Origin: Rotaria sordida
Lineage: Eukaryota; Rotifera; Eurotatoria; Philodinida; Philodinidae
NCBI GenBank assembly: GCA_905250125.1
Contig: CAJNOL010001084.1
Location: forward strand, 17,760 to 81,759
DNA: 64,000 nucleotides
Direction: 5' to 3'
The position numbers and the translations under genes were made by a program. Positions 23,555 to 32,400 of the stretch are shown one piece after another; position 1 is the first letter of the stretch, and every line of letters starts with the position of its first letter. The notes under the pieces were generated by a model. The model saw only the letters and a program-made list of their open reading frames with translations, searched no databases and was not told where the DNA came from.

Positions 23555-25666
23555 ATGCGCAGCGCAATAGGTATTGATTTTGGTACAGTTTCCTCACGTG
23601 TTGCTGTATTTCAACATGGAAGAGTTGAAATCATTTCTAATGATCAAGGAAACCGTACAACATCATCTTATGTTGCATTCACTGATGAGGGAATTTTGAT
23701 TGGTGATGCAGCTAAAAATCAAGTGGGCAGGAATCCAACTAATACAGTATTTGATATTAAACGTCTTATTGGACGCAAATATGATGACCCAACAGTTCAG
23801 ACTGATATGAAACATTGGCCATTTAAAATAATAAATGAAAATAGAAAACTTAAACTTCAAGTTGAATATAAAAAAAAAGTAAAATTATTTACATTTGAAG
23901 AAATTTCTTCAATGATATTAACGAAAATGAAAGAAATAGCTGAAACTTATCTTGGTAAAAGAGTAAGCGACGCTGTTATAACTATTCCGTCGCATTTTAA
24001 TTATTATCAACGTCTAGCAATACGAGATGCTAGCGTTCTTGCTGGTCTTAATGTTTTACGTATTGTTAATTCAACGTCAGCAACTGCTATTGCTTATGTA
24101 ATCGATAAAAAAGTATCAGGTCAACGAAATGTTCTAATTTTTGATTTGGGTGGTGGTACCTGTGATGTATCGATTATAATAATTGAAGAAGGAATTCTTG
24201 AGGTTAAATCAACAGCTGGTAAGTTGAAGTTTTGTTTTTGTTTTTAACTTTTCGAGAATAATTTAGGTAATGCACATTTGGGCGGTAAAGATTTTGACAA
24301 TCGAATGGTTACACATTTTATGCGAAAGTTTAAACATAGACATGGTAAAGATCTACGGGAAAATAAACGTGCTATTCAACGATTACGTATTGCGTGTAAA
24401 CAGGCTAAGGTATAAGACTGTTTTTTATTTGTATCTTTTTGAATCGAATTCTTCTCTATAGCATACATTATCATCAGCATCACAAGCAGGAATTGAACTC
24501 GATTCATTACATGAAGGCATCGATTTTTATTCAGCAATAACTCGTGCACATTTCGAAGAACTGAATGCTGCTTTATTCCGTTCAACACTTGAACCTGTTG
24601 AAAAAGCTTTACGTGATGCAAAAATGGATAAAGCACAAATTCACGATATTGTTCTTGTTGGAGGTTCAACACGTATTCCAAAAGTACAAAAGTTTTTACA
24701 AGATTTGTTTAATGGCAAGGAACTAACTAGATCAATTAATCCAGATGAAGCTGTTGCATATGGTGCTGCAATTCAAGCTGCTGTATTAACAGGCGATAAA
24801 TCTGAATGTATCAAAGATTTACTTTTACTCGATGTGGCACCACTTTCATTAGTAAGTTAGTTCAGAAAAAAAACGATCGATAACTGTCAAGTAAATTTTC
24901 CTTTTAAAGGGTATCGAAACTGTTGGTGGTGTTATGACAGTCTTACTTAAACGTAATATAACGATTCCAACAAAAGAAACCCAAACATTTACAACCTATT
25001 CGGATAATCAATCAGGTGTTTTAATTAAAGTTTATGAAGGCGAATGTGCAATGACAAGAGATAATCATTTATTAGGAACGTTTGCATTGATGGATATTTC
25101 ACCAGCTCCACGTGGTATACCACAAATTGCAGTAACAATCAATATCGATGCAGATTATATAATAAATGTTTCGGCTTTCGATAAAAGTTCTAAAAATGAA
25201 AATAAAATTACAATTACAAATGATACAGGATATTTGTCAAAAGACGAACTTGAACTACCTCTATTGTGTTATGATGTAATATATGAAGAAATAAATGAAA
25301 TCCTGGGTACAAATATTGCTGCGAAGAAACCATTAAAATCTTATTGTTTGAAGATGAAAAAAATAATTAATGCTAAAACAGTAGGAGATAAAATAAGTGG
25401 TGATGAGAAGAAGAAAATGCTCGATGCTATTGAAGATATATTGAAATGGTTGGAAACAAATCAAGTGAGAAATATTTGACTTTTCATTTTTATATTTAGC
25501 CTCTTTGTTATTTTAGGCTGCTGAAAAAGATCAGTTTGAACTTAAATTAAAAGAAATAAAAAAAATATGTTCACTAATCATGAAGAAACTATATCCAGAC
25601 GAGAAGAGTGACAAAAACATGTCCCAAGGGTTTGCCGATGATAAAATAGGTATGATTGTGTTTTAA
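23555..25666 (+). CDS. Divergent HSP70 chaperone with substituted catalytic Glu
   Basis: Exons 23555..24218, 24267..24409, 24462..24851, 24910..25464, then 25517 on. Reading on past 25649 gives a stop at 25664-25666 (633 aa); alternatively a donor at 25650 leads into 27250. The ATPase domain is clear: [41 protein letters not shown] and [13 protein letters not shown]. The substrate domain follows ([31 protein letters not shown]), with a shortened lid and no EEVD tail. Asp8, Thr11 and Lys69 (Hsc70 D10, T13, K71) are kept. The canonical N-E-P-T-A block is N172-S-T-S-A, so the position of catalytic Glu175 is Ser, a change known to cripple Hsc70 ATPase. T14 and Y15 are V and S. The absence of a signal or targeting sequence suggests cytosol. 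Intact frame with all introns in phase argues against a pseudogene. Confidence 0.85.
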
Positions 25667-27249
25667 GCTTTTCACAGTTATTCAGAATTTTTTCATAATA
25701 CACACCAACGAAGGATATGTAAGTTTTTCTTTCTATAGCATTTGATACTTTTTAAATATATCTTCTCTTCTTCTCGATTTTCTCACGAATGGTTGAACTA
25801 AAAATTCTGCAGCTTTCATAGTAGAGAGATCTCGGCGAGTAACAATAAAGTTCTCATAGACTCAGCAGTCTAAGTATAATAATTAATCCCGTTTAACGTC
25901 TTTTTATGTTGACAAGGAACAGTAGAAAAAGAGTTTGATGCCCATTGTCTTCGACTTGTATGGAAGGATTATTATACATAGACCTTTGATCATGGTTGCT
26001 AATGTGACCAGGGAAAAAGCTCAGCGGACAGCTAGGCAACAAGATCGATTTCTGAGATCTGCTTCAAACCTGTAGCTGATATTAAAGCTGTTTTGGTTCG
26101 GTGTTTAACTACACATTGGATTCTGATTGCAAGGAGCTAGCCATTTTTAGCAGCTACCACAGAGTAGGGAAAACAGATAAATATCAATGATAGAACCTTG
26201 CACGTAAAACGTATTTCAAATTGAAGACCAGTTATGTGCATTAGATGCCATACAGTTATTGAACGTTACATGTTTACCATGTATTACAGACTTTTTTTAG
26301 AGCTCCTGAGGTTTGTTCTTCTGCAACAGCACGAAAGATCCACTGATAATTTATTGAAAAATCACGAACAAGGAATAATTCAATTCTTATCCTGAATTTT
26401 ACCGAGATTTTTATTTGAATTGTAATTTTCTTGCTGAAGTATGTCATTATCCATCTGAAATAGATGCGCACTCAAGTCTTTATTGAGATACGACGTCTCA
26501 AATATAATCTTCAATCTAGACCCATTTGGAGTAACTTTTTTTGATAAACACGTATCTTTTAATCCGATTACTTTTCCATTAGATAGTATAAGCTCAAATA
26601 CAAGAATTTTTGAATATTTACATCGTTTTTTTTGGTTCTAAACATAACTATAGATACTTTCTAACTTTGCAGTTCTCATAGAATAAAATTTGGTAACAAG
26701 CGAGAAAATCTCTCGAGACGCAGAAACTGTTTCTGTTCTTCTGATATTCAGTTTTTACTTAATTTTTCAGCATAAATCTGTAGTCTTCCTCAGCTCTCGT
26801 TGGAAGTTGACTTTTGGGTTTTGACTTGAAACTTTTCACAACTAATACTCCCAATGAAAATAGTTCTTTCTGAAACTTTCAGCTTCTTTCATTGCTTCTG
26901 TTATAAAATACAACCACAAGGACATGATTTACTTTTTCACCTAGCTGAATATCCAATATGAGTATCTGAAAACAGAAGCAACAGAACAAGTTGAAACTTT
27001 CAGAGTGAATTAGTTTCATTGAGAGTATCAGCTGCACAAAGTTTCAAGTCCAATATCAAAGGTCACCTTTCAATGGGACCTGAGTCACAAACTACCGAGT
27101 TTTGCTGAAAAATTCAGTGGAAAGTCTATTGTATAGAAACCGGATCACTAAAAGAGTGTTTAAATCTTACGCTTCACTTTTTCTTGGAAAATATATTTGA
27201 GGTCTATAAAATCTCTACTTTTTAAGAAGCTTATCATTTATTGCTTTAG
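25650..27249 (+). other. 1.6-kb spacer or intron between HSP70 and ankyrin exon
   Basis: It starts with a GTATGA donor in phase 1 and ends with a TGCTTTAG acceptor in matching phase, so it could be one long intron. It contains a foldback at 26745-27125 and no convincing exon. A separate promoter and first exon for the ankyrin gene could hide here, but I could not point to one. Confidence 0.45.
26745..27125. repeat. Inverted repeat (foldback 3) in the HSP70-ankyrin spacer
   Basis: The left arm, about 26745-26905, contains GACTTGAAACTTT, ACTCYCAATGAAA and CTGAAACTTTCA words. The right arm, about 26968-27125, contains their inverted partners (TTTCATTGAGAGT, AAAGTTTCAAGTC). Arms are imperfect, about 150 bp each. 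Confidence 0.55.
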
Positions 27250-27752
27250 ATACTAGTCCTTTCTATAATGCATGTCGAAATAATAATATTGATTTGGTTA
27301 AAAAATATTTGCAAGAAATGTCATTAGAAGAAATTAATAAATTAGAACCGAATGGATCTACTGCACTCCATGTCGCTGCATATCGAGGACATGAAGAAAT
27401 AGTTCAACTATTACTACAAAAAGATGCTTGTTATACAACAGTGAATAAATATAATTGTACTCCATTGGATGAAGCTAAAACTGATAGAATAAAGCAGATG
27501 ATCCGTCGTCGTATGAATAAAACTCGTTTTATTAGTGAATCCATCGAATGGATTTTACAGACAGACAAGGCAGATTTTCAAGCACATCAATATTGGACAA
27601 AATTGGAAACATATGGACGAGATCCACAATTTCATAAATTGATTGACTATATAAAAAGAAACTATCTTGAAAAAGATTTAAAAAGTATTGAAGATATTGA
27701 TACAATTATAAGATATTTTAATATCGCGATCGACAAAAGAGATCCTGTTTAT
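27250..27752 (+). CDS. Ankyrin-repeat exon of a bdelloid ankyrin/ART-type protein, cut by gap
   Basis: The exon opens after TTTAG at 27249, in phase 1, with TSPFYNACRNNNIDLVKKY. It then has one clear ankyrin repeat, NGSTALHVAAYRGHEEIVQL, and a partial one (NKYNCTPLDEAKTDRIKQM). The remaining part, SIEWILQTDKADFQAHQYW through IDKRDPVY, resembles from memory the region just before the catalytic domain in bdelloid ankyrin-ART proteins. The frame is open right up to the 100-N gap at 27753, so the catalytic part, if any, is missing from this assembly. A first exon is not visible nearby; the only in-phase donor seen upstream is the end of the HSP70 exon at 25649. It may be an independent gene or part of a fusion. 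Confidence 0.6.
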
Positions 27753-27852
27753 NNNNNNNNNNNNNNNNNNNNNNNNNNNNNNNNNNNNNNNNNNNNNNNN
27801 NNNNNNNNNNNNNNNNNNNNNNNNNNNNNNNNNNNNNNNNNNNNNNNNNNNN
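27753..27852. other. Assembly gap of 100 N
   Basis: Exactly 100 undetermined bases. An open ankyrin/ART frame lies to the left and the same MITE family as at the first gap lies to the right. Confidence 0.98.
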
Positions 27853-27977
27853 GTTAACACTAATACCAAAGCATTAAGTTATTTTTTTAAGACTAATGCG
27901 AAAGTATTAACTGAGTTATTTAACTTTAATACATAAGTATTAGCGTTTTCTTAACACTAATGCTAAGACGACACCCT
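27853..27977. mobile_element. TA-flanked MITE (GGGGTGTCGTCTTAGC family), copy 2, right part
   Basis: The right terminus ends AGACGACACCCT before TA at 27978-27979. Bases 27933-27976 match 15224-15267 of copy 1. Further left it consists of AGTATTAACT-like words. Its left end is hidden in or lost to the gap. Confidence 0.75.
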
Positions 27978-28317
27978 TAGTCACAAGTCATCAAAATATA
28001 TTCTTTGACCAATCAAAATCAAGTCACTAGACGTTGAAAAATTTTCTCCAGTCAAAAATTACATGAATCAAGTCATATTTACTTGACTTGCTCATCTCGA
28101 GTGGCGCTGCTCACTTGTTTGATGTAAAAAAACAATGTGGTCAATAATATGAAATATTTTTTGTTATTCATTTGTTTCGAAAGACATCTTTTATGTAGTA
28201 ATTTTTGTTTTTTATCACTTTGAAAATGCAACTTTAAAGAGGTTCACTATTTCAATTTTATTAGTAGATTAATAAAATTCATATCATTTGATTTTTAGTC
28301 TAGTTGATTTCTTTGAA
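27978..28317. other. Repeat-like flank and oligoribonuclease promoter region
   Basis: At about 27980-28080 the word CAAGTCA recurs several times in both orientations (AGTCACAAGTCATC, CAAGTCACTAG, TCAAGTCAT, ACTTGACTTG), suggesting a further old repeat. The remainder, up to 28317, is the likely promoter and 5' UTR of the oligoribonuclease gene; no motif stands out. Confidence 0.4.
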
Positions 28318-29367
28318 ATGTCGATTAATGATGATGCATTAATATGGATCGATTTAGAAATGGATGGATTAGATCTAACCAAAAATTTTATCTTAGAAAT
28401 TGCTTGTATTATTACTGATTTCGATTTAAAGGAAATTTATCAAGGTATTTTTTTTTTTTTTTTGTATATTTATATTTTCTATCAAATGAATTATTTTCTA
28501 GGACCTGATCTTGTTATTCATCATCCAAAATCATTACTTGATGCTATGGGACCATGGTGTATGGAACATCATACAAAATCAGGTCTTGTTCAACAAGTTT
28601 TAGATAGTAAATTATCAATGTTGGATGCTGAAAATGAAATAATAAATTTTATTAAACAAATAACATTATTATCAACAAATAAAAAACGTCTTATTCTTGC
28701 TGGTAATTCTGTTTATGTTGATCGATATTTTCTTGAAAAAGATATGCCATATTTAAATTCTTTACTTGATCAATCAATTCTTGATTGTAGTACATTAAAA
28801 GAATTAATTCATCGTTTTAATTATAAAATTTATTTTAATGCACCAATTAAATCTGGAAATCTTCATCGTGCATTAGATGATATTCGTAATAGTATAGAAG
28901 AATTAAAATATTATCAAAAAACAGCATTTAATGAAGAAAAACAACAAGATAAATTACCTATAATAAAAAATCTTACACAATATCTTATATGGATTAATAT
29001 TAATTCAATAACATTAATACATTGTATTTTAACTGATAATAATCTTAATATAATTGATGAAATTATTGATGGAAAAACAGATGATGATTTAATGAAAATT
29101 TTTTATCGAAATAATATTTATCAAGAAAAACTTATTGTTGTTGCTGGTAAATTTTTAGGTCCAATTCGTGCTCAATTAAAAGAATTAACACCTCAATTTA
29201 ATGAATTTTGTCATTATCGATCAATTGATATTGATGTTATATCAATTCTATGTGAAAAATGGTTTCCAAATATATATGAACAACGACCTTTTAAGAATGA
29301 TAATGATAATAATTTAAAAAATTCTATTGAACTTCTTCGTTTTTATCGTTCGACTATATTTAAATAG
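28318..29367 (+). CDS. Oligoribonuclease with a second, catalytically dead exonuclease-like domain
   Basis: Two exons, join(28318..28444,28502..29367), 330 aa. The 57-bp intron is a multiple of three without stops, so a naive reading runs through it. Residues 1-185 are a full oligoribonuclease (REXO2/Orn, DEDDh family): WIDLEMDGLDL, EIACIITD, LAGNSVYVD and HRALDDIRNSIEEL, with D12, E14, D116, H164 and D169 all present. Such enzymes degrade 2-5 nt RNAs in mitochondria and cytosol and work as homodimers; no clear mitochondrial presequence is seen. Residues about 200-330 repeat the fold: LIWININ, IHCILTDNNL, VVAGKFLG, and KNSIELLRFYRSTIF against RNSIEELKYYQKTAF. There the five catalytic positions read N208, N210, I264, N308 and N313. 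Standard homologues are about 180-240 aa. It converges on TTLL11 with 44 bp between stops. Confidence 0.88.
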   Translation: MSINDDALIWIDLEMDGLDLTKNFILEIACIITDFDLKEIYQGIFFFFLYIYIFYQMNYFLGPDLVIHHPKSLLDAMGPWCMEHHTKSGLVQQVLDSKLSMLDAENEIINFIKQITLLSTNKKRLILAGNSVYVDRYFLEKDMPYLNSLLDQSILDCSTLKELIHRFNYKIYFNAPIKSGNLHRALDDIRNSIEELKYYQKTAFNEEKQQDKLPIIKNLTQYLIWININSITLIHCILTDNNLNIIDEIIDGKTDDDLMKIFYRNNIYQEKLIVVAGKFLGPIRAQLKELTPQFNEFCHYRSIDIDVISILCEKWFPNIYEQRPFKNDNDNNLKNSIELLRFYRSTIFK

Positions 29368-29411
29368 AGAAAAAAAAGAAAAGAAAAAAAAAACAAAGTT
29401 TTTATAAAACA

Positions 29412-32400
29412 TTAAAAAAAAAGAGGAAAAACACTTTTTGCTGAATGTTTTGGTTTATCATCATTATGTATTTTTGTTATAGCTGTTGCTGATGGAATTA
29501 TTTGTTGAACTTTTGATATTGGAGCAGATGATGATACATTTATTGTACGATTTGTTCCAGTTGTTGTTGTTGAACGAAGTGCTATAATTGTCGAACGATT
29601 ATTCATTGATGATTGATTTATTGAACTATTTATTCGAGATGCACGTTGAAGAAGATAGTGATTTGATTGTTGAATTAATGGAGATGATGGAGTTTGTAAA
29701 CAGGTATTTAAATTACGGACACAAACATTGACTAATTGACTAACACTGTCAAGTAATGATTGAGCATTGGGAAATTTACGTTGTGATAATAGAAAAAATA
29801 CTTCAATAAAAGCTGAAAATGGTAACCCTACAAATAAAATATATATGTTTGAAAATAAAAACAATCTACAATATGATCAGTGATATCTATGTCGGCGCCA
29901 GTGGCATATTTCTAATCGCGATGGACATCTCTGGCAATGGTTAAGCAACTTCTTGATAGTTACCTCTAGAGCTGTAACTGATATAATTTATTCAAGTGGT
30001 GCCTTCTATTCATGTTCACATTCAGAATCAAAGGATGTTCACTGAGAGAGATTTTATTTTATAATCAGAAAAAGGAATAGGAGAAAGAAGATGATATAGA
30101 TCAAAATAATTTTGAAGTCTTAATTACATTCCGATATTAATATAGATTTTGTAGTTGTTGGATTTTAGTCTTACTAAATGATTCTATCTAGCTAACGAGG
30201 AAATATTCTCAAGTGTCTCGCATATGTAAAAAGTCTAAAAGGATTGCAATCGACAGCTTTTTCTTCGAGAGTTACGACCACTTTCCTGATTTTCCAAGCG
30301 AAAGCTAGCATAAAAAGAAAAATTCATAACTCTATCAAGGAAACTTATAGAGAGCTGAAATTTGTTTTGATGGTAGTCTTAAGAGTCCTCTATGTATTCT
30401 GAATGTTTCACAATTCTATCACTCACTTTTCCTGAGTTATAGGACATTTCTATATGTAAGGATGTGAATGAAAGTATACGCGTTCGTGCTTTCTTTCGCC
30501 CACACCCTTACTTATAGAAATGTTCTATAACTCGGAAAAAGAGAGTGAGGGAATTGTGAAACTTTCAGAGTATATAGAGGACCCATAAGACTACCATCAA
30601 AACAAATTTCAGCTCTCTATGAGTTTCCTTGATAGAGTTATGAATTTTTCTTTTTATGCTAGTTTTCGCTAGGAAAAGCAGGAAAATGGTCGTAACTCCT
30701 GAAGAAAAAGCCATCGGTCGCAATCCATTTAGACTTTTAACCTACTCGATATCCTCTATCGAATGATATATAAACGAACGAAATCGAAGCGATTCTTGTC
30801 AAACAGATTTTGAGAGAATTATGTTTCGTGTTATAAACAGAAATCAAAAAGAAAAACCAACTTGAACTGTTCCATTTAAATATTTATATAGGTTGAATTT
30901 TACTCATTAAATTTAGTTTACGATAGAACTCATTTAATATGATCTTTGTTATTCTTATCATATATTCTAACAACTATTTCTTGCAAATCAGTCATATCTC
31001 AAATCTGATATAGATTTTACTTAAAAGAGAAGTATTCGAAATATTCACTTCCGTTTTGATTCATTTATACTTGAGAAAAAGCTTAAGAGGTTTCGAATTC
31101 ATGACCTATTAGCGAAGAGCTATAGTCTTGTTATTGAGAATCAGTCATTTCGAAAAAACTAAAATGAAGAGTTTCGATTTGAAATTTTAACTTATAGAGA
31201 GATTTAATAATCATTAGATAGTTCTGAAAGTTTCAAAAAAAACAAACACATCTTTCTCGAAGTATTCAATTTTCACGTAAAGTCGATTATTGTGTTCTCT
31301 TACGGTAAAGAGTTATTTACTTTTTTAGATATTGCATACTTCAAGAAAAACATATTACATTTTTGTTAAAATTTTCAAAACTATTTAAAGATTATTATAT
31401 CTATAAAGCTTCAGATAAAAACTCTTCATTTTAGTTTTTTCGGTATGACTGACTCTCAGTAAAAAAAAACGGCTATAACTCTTCTCCAGTAGGTCATGGG
31501 CATTCACCACCTTAGACCATTTCTTATCTTGGTATACTCTATTGAATTAGGTATAAATGAGTGAAAACGGAACTGAATATCTCGAGTACTGTCCTCATTA
31601 GTGTCAATAATCGATGTGCTGAAAAAAATAAAGAAGTAATGTCTCCAGTAAATGATAACTCTAAGTACTCATAGTTCATTGTTGTTTTTACATATAACTC
31701 TACTGGTCTGGATTTGTAACCAGTACTAATAGTGATAAGTACAATACTTGATATCGATTGATTAAAACAATCGAACAAAGAAAACTCTATTGTCATGATC
31801 GCAGCTACTCGATCTTCGGTAGATTTAAGTGACTCACAATCGTCAAGTATTTCATAGCAATTCAACATCATGTATTTATAAAATATAATTTTTTTCTAAT
31901 ATATTCTACCTGTTGAAGAAGTACGTAAAACAAATTGTTGCCATTTTCGTTGTATTTGATAATAAAGTATATCAATAGTTGGTGCTGTAATTGTTTCATT
32001 AATAATTCCACATATACTACATAAAAAAAGAAAATCAAAAATAATAATAATATTATTATTATTATTATATTAAATAAAAAAATAATTTAAAACAAACTTT
32101 GCAAAATTACGAAATTGTCCACTAGTCATTGTTTTATGTCCAAGCATAATAACAAGTTGAATATAAATATAAGCAATTTTATCTAATAAAAATAAATGTC
32201 GATATTTTGTTTTATAATTCAAAGGAAAAATCATTTTTAATTTTTGAATTGATCCAACTAGAATTGTATCAGTTGTTATTATAGAACGATTTGATGCTGA
32301 TTTAAGATTTGATCGTTTTATTATTGTTGATGATGTTTGATATAAATTATTACGAATATTTTGATTTGTTTCAATTTGTCTTGTTTCTGGTGTTCCACTT

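Noticed and set aside
28445..28501. In-frame Phe/Tyr-rich insertion in the oligoribonuclease
   Set aside because: It is a 57-bp GT-AG intron without stop codons; splicing restores the conserved IYQGPDLVIHHP sequence.
31539..31871. 110-codon minus-strand open frame in TTLL11 intron 9
   Set aside because: Falls in the right arm of a foldback; splice joins of TTLL11 skip it and it has no similarity.
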